The position numbers and the translations under genes are program-made. A DNA stretch of 64,000 nucleotides from Acorus gramineus (Eukaryota > Streptophyta > Magnoliopsida > Acorales > Acoraceae): contig CM060851.1 of the NCBI GenBank assembly GCA_030737835.1, forward strand, positions 2,756,615-2,820,614, written 5' to 3'. The notes under the pieces are model-generated. The model searched no databases, was not told where the DNA came from, and was given only the letters and a program-made list of their open reading frames with translations. Positions 46,269 to 58,355 of the stretch are shown here, one piece after another. Every line of letters begins with the position of its first letter. Position 1 is the first letter of the stretch.

Positions 46269-49200
46269 ATCCATAAAAAAAAAAATTATAAGTTATTCTT
46301 TTGCCCTTTACCCTATTAACCTCAAAAATCAATATTTAAAAAAAAAATTAAAAAGCATTTCTCAACCAACATCACATAAAAAAAAAAAAAAAAACATTAT
46401 TGATTGCCATGACAAACAAAAAATAATCCCACACACAGTGACACAGGTACACATCAATCACCCCCAAATAATCACACACTTAGGTACAGACCCACATCAA
46501 TCACCCACACAAAGCAAGTCAAAATATTTATTATGAATCATGCATCTGATTCGTGTTCTACAGCACCACATGTTTTTCTGATGTAATGAGTCGGGTAGGG
46601 TAAGTAGTGAAAAGTGAAAAGTGAAAAGTGAAAGCGAAAAGACCAATAAAAGAGCGACTCGCTCACACTGCAAACTCCCATGCCATAGATCCGTCAAACC
46701 CCACCACTCCTCCCACGTTACATCACCCATCCCCTTCAGAGGTACCCCACCCCCAAATCATTAAATATAGAACGTCCACTGCTTGTTAGAATTCCCATAT
46801 GAGCGTCTCTCCTCTCTCTCTCTCTCTCTCTATATGTCTAATGGGACCCGGCTCTTCAGAGGGGTCTTTAATTAACATCAATTAAAATGGGTTCACCTTT
46901 TTTTGCAGTTCACAACAGTGCCCCCAAAAAGGACAAAATCTCATTTATTATAATGAGTGCCTCCCCCTCCCCGCCCCCCTAGTGCTCGGTTCCCCAAAAT
47001 ACCCTACTAAAATTTAGCATCGGACGGTGGTGATTTCATCATGTGGAGTTGGGTGTATGCTGACCGTCTGATCAGATGGAATCCTGGAAGATCTGAGAAA
47101 GATTTTTTTTTTTTTTTGCAGGAGCAAGATATGGTAAAAAGAAAACAGAAGGTGAAGTGGAGGGTGAGCACTTTCGGCTCCTTTACGGCGTGGATTCCAC
47201 GTGAAGAAAGCAGCCTCCGTTAATCCAAAAATCTAAATAAATAAAATATAATTGAAGGATAAAGTAAATTTTTTTGTTAGTCTTATTCTTACTTAATATT
47301 TCTTACTTAATATTTTTATATAAAAAATATCCACTACAAACATTATTTGAATAATTATGATTTCATCTCTTGATTTCTGGAGGTTTTGCTAACTAAATGA
47401 TTTGCGATTATATTTTCTATGGAAGGCATGCTTTTTGAATAAAAATTTAATAATGTGTGTATTATGCAATATTGTACAAAACACTAAACACTGGTCAGAC
47501 AGTTAAAAATAGACTAGAGATTAATAGACTATAAAAGATTATTTAGTGATTAATCAATTACTTTTTATAATATATAGATACATATATATTATTATAATTT
47601 TAGATTATACAAAATAAAAAAATAACATTAAAACAAAATTAATAATATAAACTTAATATGAATAGTATAAAAATATAAATTAATAAAATTAATATATAAT
47701 ATAATATAAGATAATTTAATAGTTTTTTAATTAACAAGAGATTAGTTAAAAAAAAAAAAACGAGTATGGGCTGAGTGTAGCATGCTAGAACCGTGGAAGT
47801 TTAGGCGGAGATTAACCGGGGTTAAAACGGGATTTTCATAACATTGCTATTCCGGTCAATGCGGTAACACAGCCGGAGGAATAATGATGAACAGTAGCAA
47901 TGGATATTTTGTGACCAGTGAAATGGTATGTAATTACGTGTTATTTTAATTGCCCAAAAGACCTAGGGTATAATTTTATAATTGTATTTTTATTCGCTGA
48001 CATTATTTTAGTCGATGGTTATTATGACCCTGTAGGGGACCACATCTCGAACGACGTGAGACCTGGTGATAGGCTAACGTGCGCCAAGTACTGTAAATAA
48101 TTTTTTTATAAAGCATTTACGGACGATGACGTCATCATCCAAAAGGATAGAGTGAAAGATCACGGGTATCACCAGTGCCGACCGGCAACTTAATGTGCTC
48201 CCCCTCTCTCCATCACCACCTCGTCATCTTGCTTTGAAGCATCCCCTCCCACAAACGTGTATGTGAATAGTACATACGTGCTTTTGTTATAAAGCTTTTT
48301 GTGCAAAGACCCGTCCTATTTGGACTGTCAACATTGAATGTTCGGATTCCATATTTTTGCTGGAATCCTAAAATCTCCAAACAAACATTGGTGAGGGAGG
48401 TCGTTAAAATCAGATAGGACGTTCCTTTGAGGCTATGGCGATGAATGAATTAGGTCCTTTTTTGGAGCAACTTTTGAAAAACTAAATAAGAAAAATAAAA
48501 ATAATTTCAACACGTATTTTGTAAAAAATAAATAAATGTTACGTTAATTGTCAGGCTTAAATGTAACTTTGAAACACAACCACATGTTGGCCCAGAGGGT
48601 GGCCTACTTTTTAGGAGGATTTTTGTTTTCATCAAAATAAAATGTGTTTTCAAAAGCTTCTGAAAAATGTTTAATTAAAATAGTTAGTATTTTTTGTGAG
48701 TAGGTTGGTAATTAAATTTTAATTAAGTATTTTACAAATTCATACTTTTCAAACAAGTTATTAAAAAAGTCTCATAAAAAATTATTTTTTAAAAACACAG
48801 AAAATGTGTTTTTTAAGAATTAAATATATTTAAATAACTTTATTCAAAATCTTATTTTTCAAATTTGTTTTTAAACGAACTCTTAGATAATTAGTTATGG
48901 CACAGGATTCCTAATCATGATAAATTTTTTTATTTATTTCAAATCAATTAAAAATATTTACAAAGCTGTTTGAGCTAGTTAAATTTTCTTATATTTCTAA
49001 ATTTATTATTTATATATTTATGCATATTTTTAATTGATTTTAATAATCATGCGAAAAACTACACGCTCACTGCACCTTAAACTGTCTAAAAAGTTTCATG
49101 GTGGATCAGTACCGGAAACTTCACCAAGCTCGATCCAGAAGTCCAAGCAAGGGTAGTTTCGTCCTTTTCCCGGTCAAACCCTCGTCTCTAAAGGGCATAG

Positions 49201-49340
49201 ACTGACACGTAGGACAAAAAAAATTAACAAAAAATCCCGCGTTAGTTCCTTGGTCCCCCCCAAAACAGTCTACCAGCTCGTAAACCCACCAAGGACCTTC
49301 CCGCAATTTAATAATTAAGCTAAGGTCCAAAACGTAATTT
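46269..49340. other. Intergenic DNA up to the LONGIFOLIA-like promoter
   Basis: It contains a gtgaaaa tandem (about 46610-46640), a (CT)n run (about 46806-46832) and a moderately GC-richer zone at 46640-47225 that looks like old promoter or leader sequence but gives no gene model. 47250-47760 is very AT-rich. The zone 47760-48300 is again GC-richer and may hold distal regulatory sequence for the downstream gene. Confidence 0.45.
48125..48136. promoter_or_regulatory. Palindromic TGACGTCA bZIP site
   Basis: GATGACGTCATC is a perfect 12-bp palindrome around TGACGTCA, a strong binding core for TGA/bZIP factors. It lies about 1.25 kb upstream of the LONGIFOLIA-like TATA box. Function is inferred only. 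Confidence 0.4.
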
Positions 49341-49380
49341 CAACACACCCAAACCGCCGTAATCCAACCAGGTTCTCCCC

Positions 49381-49532
49381 TATAAAAGGCGAAACCCCCA
49401 AAGCGGAGTCTTCTCAAACGAAACGAAGAAACACAATCGCGAAAACAGAGACACTGAAAAGAGTGAGAGTGAGAGGAGTCTGTTGTTGAGCACCTGTGAC
49501 GTCACTCACCGTGGACCGAGAAGCTGAAAGAG
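49381..49532 (+). promoter_or_regulatory. Core promoter and 5'UTR of the LONGIFOLIA-like gene
   Basis: TATAAAAG at 49381-49388 is a consensus TATA box. A start near 49412 would give a 5'UTR of about 120 nt, rich in A and G, with no upstream ATG seen, before the ATG at 49533. Confidence 0.7.
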
Positions 49533-51075
49533 ATGACTCCTGCGGTGCTCCGCGTAGTACCGGACGAGCCCCACCTGGAGAGGCAGATGGGATGCATGGC
49601 TGGGTTCTTCCAGATCTTCGATCGCCACCAATCTTTCCCCGTCAATAAACGCATCTACGGCCCTAAACGTCTCCCCACTTCAACGGTCCTGATCTTCTTC
49701 TCCTCCTCCTCCACATCTGCATTGTTTAAAAAAAACACGATTTTTTATTAATATGGTTTTGATTTAATCCAGGCCGTCAGTTCTGCCCCACCATCGGTGA
49801 CATCGGAGGGTTCTCCTTCTCCGACGCCATCGTTCACGCAAGAGAAGGCGAAACTGGTGGCGGAGCCGGAGGAGCCGGCGAGGCCGTCGCTGCCGATGCC
49901 CGTGTTGGACTTTAAGGAGGGGATGAGGTCCTCGTGGAAGTTCCGGGAGTCGCCGAGGCTCTCCCTCGACAGTCGCGTCGACGGGAAGGGCGGTCTCCGT
50001 CCACGGGAGGTCCGTACCGCTGCCGCCGTCCCGGAGTCCACGGGGGAGGAGGATGAGAAGCAGAGGAGGTCGCCGAGCGTCGTCGCGCGGCTCATGGGAT
50101 TGGAGGCACTGCCGGGCTCTGTCGCCGCCGTCTCCAACGGCGACAAGGCTGAGCTGCGCCGCTCGGCGTCGGAGTCTAGGGTTCCGAGGGACGTGTATCG
50201 GTTCATCTCCATTGTAGATCCGGATTTCAAAGAGAGGTCGGTGGAAGTCCCGAAGCCGAAGGCCGAGCCGGCGAGGGCTCCGCCTGCTCCGCCGTCGCAG
50301 CAGCAGCATCATCAACAGATGAGGAAGAGCTTCTTCGACGCGCAGGATTTCTTCCCGGAGAAGATACGGACGGTCGAGATGGAGAGGCGGATGATGAAGG
50401 AGGAGCCGGGAAAGGAGGATCTGGAGGCGCTGAAGCAGATCCTGGAGGCTCTACAGCTGACGGGGCTCCTCCACTGCAAGAAATCAGAGCCGTTGATCGG
50501 CCAACGCAACTTCGTCTACGACAACCACGATCGACTGCCGTTCTCATCACTATGTTCTCCTATCGTGGTAATGAAACCGACGAGGCTGTCTCCGTCTCCG
50601 TCCTCCACCGCCGACCGGCGAGGACGGGCACGGACCGAATCCCCTCCTCCGCCGCCGTCGAATTCGAGATCCAGAACCGCCGTCACCGCCGCGTCTCGCC
50701 GGAGTCCTCCGTGCTATTCTCTGCCGTCGGTGAGGACTAGGGGGCAACAGACGCCGGTGAGCCCCCCACCGTCGGACGGCAACGGCCGGAGCCCGAGCTC
50801 CCCCGCGAGGCGGAGACAGGCGGAGGTGCAGAAGAGGAGGAGCTCGTCCGCCGCCACCCCGACAGCGACTCCCGAGCGGAGGATCCCGGCCGTCGATTCC
50901 CCTCGGGCCAGCCCGAGGAAGACAACGCCGGAGCCGGCACGATCGCCGCGGAACCGCAGGAAATCAACGGCCAGGATTTCCCCCGATGAAGACGAGATCT
51001 CCACCACCCTCTCTGATAGCAGCTGCTTCAGCACCTCCTCTCACATCGATTCAGAGGTAAAATCAAAATCAAAAT

Positions 51076-51122
<47 letters not shown>

Positions 51123-51967
51123 ATTATTTAAGATTTATGTGTTGATTTGGGGGTTTATATTGCAGAGGCTGAGAATGTTGGAATACAGAGAGGGGCGGAG
51201 ATTACTGGACAGGTGCGACAAGCTCCTCCACAGCATAGCCGAGATGACGACTACTTCGGCGGATCACGGTAAGGATCCTGAACAGCAGCCAAGCCCCGTC
51301 TCCGTATTGGACGACTCACCCTTCCTGACGTCATCAACCACCCCAACCCCCACCGAAGACGGCAGCGGTTCCCCCTTCACAAAACGCTGCATCGACTTCA
51401 AGGGTGAGTGATTCCGCCATTGTTTAAATTGACTAATCTACCCCCCGCAGGAATCGCTGATTTACTTAAATGACGTGCTTTATTGTCTGTTCAGATCATT
51501 TGGATGACTGGAACGAATCAATGTCACCAGTTCGATCGGTGGACCCCGATTTGATGTACATGATGGAGATCGCTAAACCGTCCGATCAAGCGAGTCTCCA
51601 ACGGAAGCTCCTCTCGGACGCGGCGGGGGAGATCTTGGAGCGGAAGCGCGAGGTGTCGCCGTACGAGGCGTTCGCGCGGTCGAGGTCGGCGGTTGACCGC
51701 CCGGCGGTGGAGATCGGGGAGGTGTGGGCGGAGGTGGGGCGGTTGGCGGCGGCGCCGCCCACAGACGGCGATCTCTGCGACGTCGTATGCGGGGCTCTGA
51801 AGAAGGACCTGGAGGGACGCGGCGGCGACGGGCGGTGGTCGGATCGGTCGGTGGAGATGTCGGAGGTGGTTCTGGGGATCGAACGGATGGTGTTCAAGGA
51901 TCTAGTGGCGGAGGCGATCGGAGGGCTGGCGATGCACGGGAGGCTGCGGAGGAAGCTTGTGTTTTGA
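49533..51967 (+). CDS. LONGIFOLIA / TON1-recruiting-motif (TRM) family protein
   Basis: The model has four exons: 49533-49685, 49773-51056, 51166-51403 and 51495-51967, all with GT-AG introns (phases 0, 0, 1), giving about 715 aa. The N terminus HLERQMGCMAGFFQIFDRHQ is the LONGIFOLIA opening. VVARLMGLE (about 154-162), EALKQILEALQLTGLLH (about 269-285) and SPIVVMKP (about 313-320) are conserved motifs of the LNG/TRM1-like group. The C-terminal exon (FKDLVAEAIGGL near the end) fits DUF4378. The long middle is S-, P- and R-rich and probably disordered. Family members bind microtubules and recruit TON1, and LONGIFOLIA proteins promote lengthwise organ growth. The first donor (acg|gtcctg) is weak; it was chosen because it keeps the frame. 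Exon 2 is very GC-rich, which produces many false antisense frames. Confidence 0.88.
51079..51119 (+). repeat. (TC)n microsatellite in the second intron of the LONGIFOLIA-like gene
   Basis: About twenty uninterrupted tc units start 22 bp after the exon 2 donor. Confidence 0.95.
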
Positions 51968-52560
51968 AATTTTGGATGGTTTCCCGCCTTTGTTTTTGGC
52001 GGTTGTTGTTATTTTGCCCGCCAATACAGCCCGTGAAAAAAAGTTTGTACATTTTTTTGATGGGGTTAGCCGGTTCTGGTTTTTATTTGTCAGGATTTCA
52101 TGTTGTTTTGGTGGTTCTGCAATGCTGTTTTAAAAACATGTATGTGATGAAAGCATGGACCAGGAGGTAGATAAATGACACGTGTTAATAAAAAACCTAA
52201 AATTGACTTTATGTAATCATAAAACGATTTCCCACCGTTTACCTCTTGATTATTTGTTTGTTTTTTACTTATATCTTGTTTTTTTAGTTTATATGTCATT
52301 AGGCGTAACATTACGTGGTTGCAAATGAATAAAGTAAAATTGATTTTTTTTTTCAATTCATTTGCATAAGAAATCGTTTGATTTTAAATGTGATGATACG
52401 ATAATATCACAATAAAAAATCAAACAATATACATGTATATAAAAATAAGAGATTATTTGAATTTTTTCATGTTAAACAAATATGTTATTTATCATGGGTT
52501 AATAAAATATAATAAGTAGCTTAAATAAGATTTTATTTGCCCAAAATTATATCTATATTT
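51968..52560 (+). other. 3'UTR of the LONGIFOLIA-like gene and AT-rich flank
   Basis: The T-rich stretch after the stop, with tgtttgtttt-type signals, is the probable 3'UTR. No other gene is seen. Confidence 0.45.
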
Positions 52561-54255
52561 TAATAAAACAAAAATCACTCATAATAAACAAAAATGTTGA
52601 AAGAATAAACAAACCCAAAAAAACTTCTAATGACATAATGGGCCTTGTGGGATCTCTTAGACCTCTTCCCACGTCATGACCTCTATTACACCTTGCTTTG
52701 TTGTTCTTGATGGATAAGTTTAAACAAATTAATATAAGATTTTTTTCTTCAAATCATTCATATTCAATTAAACGAAATTATATAAAATCTCACATTAGCT
52801 TGTTGTATGGTGAACAATCTAGAATGTAAAATCATATCAAATTCACAAATCAATTAGTAAATCAATAAATGAAAAATAATTTAGCTATGAACAGATCATT
52901 GGAGGATCTTTACTGAATTCTGTATTTCTAGTTGGATCCTAGATCAATTATGGTCATGTGTGAATTCCATAATGCACTATTCTTCTCATCCAATGGTGTC
53001 CTTCCACAGAGTATAGTTTCATCCATAGACTCAGGGTCTTGTTTTTTTTTTTTCCTGTTGCAAATGAACCCCTTTTGAAGAGCCATTGTATCTAGCACAT
53101 AAATGATAATACAGGATACAGGATTATTTTTTAATATGATCTTAGTGGATCTCTGAGTCTTCTAATTGCATATTGTGATTTCAGGTTATACTAAATTTGT
53201 GAATGTTGTTGAGGCTGCTGTTGTTTCACAAGAGAAACTCGAGTTTTGCAAAAGTATATAAATTTTTTGTATGCATCTCTGATCAATTTTAAAATATAAC
53301 TGATTTTTAGTGCATTATATTATGTAAGTCAGTTACATTTTAAATGTAATTGACTTTTTATCTGATTTTAGTGATTCAATAAAGGTGGATGTGAAGGTCG
53401 AGAAAAAGGAGGAGTGCAGAAGATGACTGAAAAGGTAGTCGAACCACCTCTTATATGATAGAGGGTGACAAGAGGAATCCAGGGGTGGTGACGTTGGTTG
53501 TCGGAGATGAACAAGTCGGTTGTAAACCATATAAAAAAAAAATCTATAAGAATTTTTGGGATGTGTTTCTGGAGTAAGAGGAAACCACGTACCCTAATTT
53601 TTTTTAAAAAAGGGGTTTTGGCATGTGAAAACGTGTGGTTTAAATATGGATAATTTTGTATTTTATTTTTTTGTCATTTTGTAAAAGTTAATCAGGAACT
53701 AATAATATATTGACACATCATAAGACTTTGAAACCTAAATAACAGGTCTGTACAGTAGGACTCAAATAAAAATCACTCATAAAAGACAAAAATGTTAAAA
53801 GAAGAATGGGCCTCATGGAATCTCTTAGACCTCTTCCCACCTCATGAGCTCTATACCTTGATTTGTTGTTCTTGGTGGATAAGTTTAAACAAATTAAGAT
53901 AAGATTTTCTAATAATTCATATACAACTAAACGAAGCTATATAAAATCTCACATTAGCATGTTGTATGGTGAACAATCTAGAATGTGAATCAGATCAAAT
54001 TCACAAATCAATTAGTAAATCAATAAATGAAAAATAATTTAGCTCTGAACAGATCATTGGAGGATCTTTACTGAATTCTCTCTCTGTAAATCTGTAGTTG
54101 GATCCTTCTTCAATTATGGTCATGTGTGAATTCAATAATGCACTATTCTTCTCGTCCAATGGCTGTCCTTCCAAGGTATAGTTTCATCCATGACCCCTTT
54201 TGAAGAGCCATTGCATCTAGCACATGAATGGGAATATAGGATATAGGATTGTCTT
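52560..54255. repeat. Direct duplication, units 52560-53120 and 53760-54255
   Basis: The two units match over about 500 bp: 'ggatctcttagacctcttcc', 'ggataagtttaaacaaatta', 'ttgtatggtgaacaatctag', 'gaacagatcattggaggatc', 'tggtcatgtgtgaattc' and 'gaagagccattg'. The offset is about 1.19 kb. The spacer holds the second copy of the dispersed repeat at 22340-22568. No coding sequence is evident. Confidence 0.8.
53330..53560 (-). repeat. Dispersed repeat (copy 2), related to 22340-22568
   Basis: Matching phrases are aaaggtagtcgaac, tcttatatgatagagggtga and aatccaggggtggtgac. It is preceded, like copy 1, by a cagttacatttt motif. The minus strand reads a LRQPTSPPLDS-like peptide. Confidence 0.55.
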
Positions 54256-55639
54256 CACACCTACCAGAGAAAGCAAACAGCATGTCATAGACAGAATCAT
54301 GTCTTTCTCATGATCTTCACAAATTAATTTTTCCAATTTGAACGAACACATGTTAATATGTTATACAAACATATCAGCCACAACATTATGCTAATATAGC
54401 CCGGTCATGAACTCTAAAACAACATCATTTCAACATAGCAACTGCAACCTCAACCATACACTTCTATTAATTCACCAATGCATTTTTCTACTACAAACCT
54501 TCAGCACATATTAATCCAAAGGAGAAATGCTAATGACAGTCATTCCTGCAGTCGTTTTTGTGGTAAGAAAATCTTCTGAACTTATTTTTGTAAGATGTAT
54601 ATACTTGTCTAATCAGAGATGCCGCATACTCAGTTAGGATTGCATGGACTAATGACTTAGTGCACCAACACTTCAATCAAATCTATCAAGTTCAAGAGGG
54701 GACCTCGCCCGATCGGGGGACAACTAGATAAGCGGCTCCATGTCCTCTTCTTCCCCTCCTCGACGTTCCATTTTCGCATGTCGATCGCATGTCTCCTAAC
54801 AACACAAGTTTTTCCCACCATGTCCCACATTTTCCCCCTTACCATCACTTTGATGTGAACTGCAGCAAAAAAAAACACATGGAAGCTGGTCCCTTTCTTT
54901 TGTTTATCCTTTCCCTCTTCTATCATTAACATTTTTTGTTCCCTTACATAGGCTTAAGGGAGGTCTTCTTAAATTTGCATTATTGTCCTCTCCAACAAGG
55001 CAGGGGGTCCGGTCTCTGTCACATCCATTGAAGCAGTGGTGTGGGGGGAAGGAGGTCGGCAGAAACAGGTGGATGGTTCCCTCTTGGTATGTGATGTGGT
55101 AAGGGCAAAAAAAATGATCTTGTTGTCCCAGTCAAATGCTTAGGGGGGAGGGGGGAATTATTAAAAAATTAGATATTTTTGAGAATTGATTATTGATTTT
55201 TTGAGAATAAGGAAAGCTTTATTTTTACCTTCATGGGGTTTTGGTGCTTTGGAATGTCATGGGCCTCTTGCTGGTGTTGAGTTTCAGGTAGCTCATCATC
55301 TTCTATGTTACTATATGCATGACAATTACTGCTCAAAATATTCATATATTGTTATTTCTATAGTTTTCTTTATGACTAGATGTCTTACCATTTCAACAGT
55401 TAAGCCTTTTCACAAAAGTGGTAATCCTGCGAACTGACTCGATCTTCAATAAAATTTGTTTTCTCAAACTCTTTCTGGGTTCATCGTCACCCAAAAACAG
55501 GGAGAAAAAAAAAAGATAAAAAAGAGAGTCAAACATCATTTTCATCATGCATAATTGTGCTGTTTTGTTTAATTGTTTTCTCCTTTCAATGTTTTGTTCT
55601 GGAAACACAAATGAACCCTAATATTGTCATTGAATAAGG
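54256..55639. other. Intergenic DNA
   Basis: No gene is supported. The frames at 54657-54932 and 55186-55437 show no family features. Confidence 0.45.
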
Positions 55640-56030
55640 AAGTTAGTATAAATAAGGATAGAGTGATTTTGTGTTTGGTTGTGTTTTGAATTATTTTTGT
55701 TGGTATAAACGTAAGAATAAATGTTTTGTTGTTGGAGTAAAATGTGAATAAAGTATGGATAAAGATTTATAAAAGGTGAAAAAATAATGATAGTTGATTT
55801 AACAGATAATTTATAAGAGGTGATGGCAGTTAATTTGACAGTAGGCCCACATATTTTTTGGGTGAAATAACCTAGGATAACTTTAATTCTAGGGGTTGGT
55901 TGGAATCCATATACCACTTTATACCAGTTTATTATGGCATACTTTATCAAGAGTTATCTGGGATTTTCAAACACCCTTTATCCCTTATCCGGGGTTATTC
56001 GGGGGTTTATTCCAAAAACAAACGGGGGGT
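55640..56030. mobile_element. hAT-like MITE, family B (copy 2)
   Basis: It aligns with 35340-35690. The right end is better kept here: cggggttattcgggggttta followed by ttccaaaaacaaacgggggg. Confidence 0.65.
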
Positions 56031-56141
56031 TAGGGTTTGCACAAAAATAATAAACACATCCAATAATTAAAGAACTCGATTTTGTGAATTGATAGTTGTC
56101 TTCTGTCTTTTTGGAATCCATCACTTCGCTTCAGCTTTTCT

Positions 56142-56310
56142 TGAGTTAGTCGAAGTTGTTCCCACTCTTTGAGTCAATCGGAGTCGCTCCGGCTTTTGAG
56201 TCAGTTAGAGTCGCTCCTGCTCTTCTCGAGTTAATCGGAGTCGCTCTCACTCGTTGAGTCAGTCGGAGTCGCTCCCGCTCATTGAGTCAATTGGAATTAC
56301 TCCTGCTAGA
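56142..56310. repeat. Minisatellite, about six units of 27-30 bp
   Basis: Units begin gagt(c/t)a and carry (g/a)tcggagtcgctcc followed by a (g/c)(c/g)ctc-type tail. The start phrase occurs at 56142 and then roughly every 27-30 bp to about 56285. Units differ by several substitutions. Confidence 0.75.
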
Positions 56311-57009
56311 TCAGATGGCGTGTGTACGAGATGTGGAGGTGTGCGGAGGGCTCGCGGAGGCGCGAGTAGAGGCCGTGAACATGGAGACGCTCGGAGGTGC
56401 ATGCAAAGGGTGCGATAGACTAGCATGGTCAGGCAGCGGAGACGGCACGCATACGAGAGTGCCATGAGCGTTGGATCATGTTGAATGATGCTTCATGCAA
56501 ATCCCATGTGTACGGCCGGCATCTAATCCATCATCCATACAAAGTTTTCTTGCAAAACCGACATCGGAGGAGCCTCCATGCATTTGTTCATCAAATCCAT
56601 CAAATCAAACATTCATGGGGGAAGGTCTTGGTGGTGGAGAGGACGGACTCGATCGAGAACATGCGTCGTGGTGGTGCCGTCCCAGGAGAGGACGGTGGCT
56701 TGCGACGTGACGCGGATGGCGACACACGGGAAGAGAGGATCTGCTGCACAAGAGAGGTCAATTATGTGTGATCTTGCCAAGGATCAGTAAGAGCGCGCGG
56801 AGGCCAGTGTAAAACATAATCAATGATGAGAGAAAGCGAATGACAGCGACGCAAACAAATATGGTTTGCGCAAAAAGCAATCAAAACAACGAACAAGGAA
56901 AAAAAATATGGGTACTAAAAGTCCTCATCAGCTTCGATTGAAGACTCCTCAATCAGATGAGGGAAGAAGAAATAATTTTTTTTTTTTGTGGATTTAGGAT
57001 TTTTGAGGT
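56311..57009 (-). mobile_element. Probable internal region of a minus-strand LTR element
   Basis: This GC-richer stretch lies between the minisatellite and the LTR plus primer site at 57010-57194. Open frames exist but none shows gag, protease, reverse transcriptase or integrase motifs, so the element is non-autonomous or badly truncated. The second LTR was not found. Confidence 0.45.
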
Positions 57010-57194
57010 GGCTCTGATACCATGTTAGAATAAAGGAAATGAAATTTTTGTTATTGTATTAGAGATGTCAAAAGCTCTCAATTTATAGATACATAAAGGA
57101 AAACCTAAAATACCAGAAAAGAAACTAGGAAATTAATGATATCATAATAATGATAATAAAGAGTCAATATTCTCATAATAATGACTCTTTAACA
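57010..57194 (-). mobile_element. LTR with adjacent tRNA-Met primer-binding site (minus strand)
   Basis: The plus-strand GGCTCTGATACCA (57010-57022) is the complement of TGGTATCAGAGCC, the initiator tRNA-Met primer site. It directly abuts a 172-bp segment, 57023-57194, that starts TGTTAGAATAAAGG and ends CTCTTTAACA, with TGTTA/TAACA terminal inverted repeats. Read on the minus strand this is a 5' LTR followed with no gap by the primer site. Confidence 0.75.
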
Positions 57195-57205
57195 ATATCT
57201 TTTAA

Positions 57206-57925
57206 GGATAATGTTACGTAGAGCCCCTTTTTCAGTCCCAGTTATAGTTTATATATGTTCTGAATTTTTTAAAAATAATATACCTCATCTAATAAGGTAT
57301 ATGTTTTTTTATAAAAAAAATGAAGCATATACTCCAATGAATTGCATAGATGTGTTTATAAAAAATGTAATTTTTTTTTATCAAAACATATACCTTGTTA
57401 ATGTGAGTATATGCTCTGATGATTTTCTATTGAATCATATGAGATTATCTCGTTAATGTAAGTATATGCTTTGGTGATATCTATCGAGGCATATGAGATT
57501 GGAATTGGGGCTAAAAAAAAAAAACTGTGTAACAACATTTCATTTACACATAGTTTTTTTTTTCAACCCCAACTCTAGTCCTATATATGTCAATAGAAAA
57601 TTATCGGAGCATATACTCACATTAAAGAGGTATATACTTCAATATAAATTTTTTATATTTTTTATAAAGACATCTATGCAATTTATTAAAATATATAATT
57701 TTTTTTAATATAAAAACATATATTGATTAAGTATACTATTTTAAAAAAAAGGTGTTGTTACACCCAGATCCATTTCCAGTCTTATATGTGTTGATAAATT
57801 TCTATCGACGCATATGCTCACATCAAAAAAACATATGCTTTAAAAATATTTTTTTATATTTTCTATAAATGCATTCATGCGATTAGAATTTTGGGGTGGA
57901 AAATGGGCTGCACGGAACATTATCC
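57206..57925. mobile_element. Cluster of two or three family A MITEs
   Basis: Member 1, about 57206-57537, runs from ggataatgttacgtagagcc to ggggct...ctgtgtaacaac. Member 2, about 57545-57750, is incomplete. Member 3, about 57755-57925, runs from ggtgttgttacacccagatc to gggctgcacggaacattatc. Cores repeat 'ataccttgttaatgtgagta' and 'atacctcatctaataaggta'. Confidence 0.65.
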
Positions 57926-57959
57926 CCCGTGAATCGTCCAAAAGCCCATTTGAAAATGG

Positions 57960-58036
57960 ACGCCGATTGAGGAGGCCCAACCGGTCTCACCGTCCCAACG
58001 AACCCTAACCCTAGCCTTTACGGATCTCTCCTCCCT

Positions 58037-58070
<34 letters not shown>

Positions 58071-58161
58071 GCTTTCGTCTCCGTCGTCGCCGACCAACTG
58101 GAAGGTCGTTCTTCTCACGCCCCCCTTTTGTTTGCCATGCGCTTCTGTTTGAAAACGATGA
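57960..58161 (+). promoter_or_regulatory. Promoter and first exon of an unidentified plus-strand transcription unit
   Basis: It contains a GGCCCA-type box (aggcccaac, about 57973), then aaccctaaccctagcc (about 58003), a telo-box, then a ctctcctccctgcac start-like tract and a (GA)n run (about 58043-58071). A possible first exon ends at gatgag|gtagga (about 58161) and contains ATG at about 58138 (MRFCLKTM). The combination is typical of housekeeping or translation-related plant genes. Confidence 0.5.
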
Positions 58162-58355
58162 GGTAGGAAAGTCTGGATTTTATGGTTTGATTTGTTTATG
58201 CGGACTGTGATTGTGATGGTCTCATTTCACGGATTGATTTTCATGAGACTCTTTAGATTTATTTTCATTACAACTCTCGCAATGCACCGAAAGCTATGAT
58301 CTTTAACCAGTTTACTTGTGAATTGGAATTTCATTTAGACATTGGAATTATCTTC

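Noticed and set aside
49764-51034. Several long antisense or alternative frames over the LONGIFOLIA-like exon 2
   Set aside because: High GC reduces stop codons on every frame; only the sense frame carries conserved motifs and splices in phase.
58003-58018. Telomere-like aaccctaaccctagcc
   Set aside because: Two repeat units in a promoter setting are a telo-box, not an interstitial telomere.
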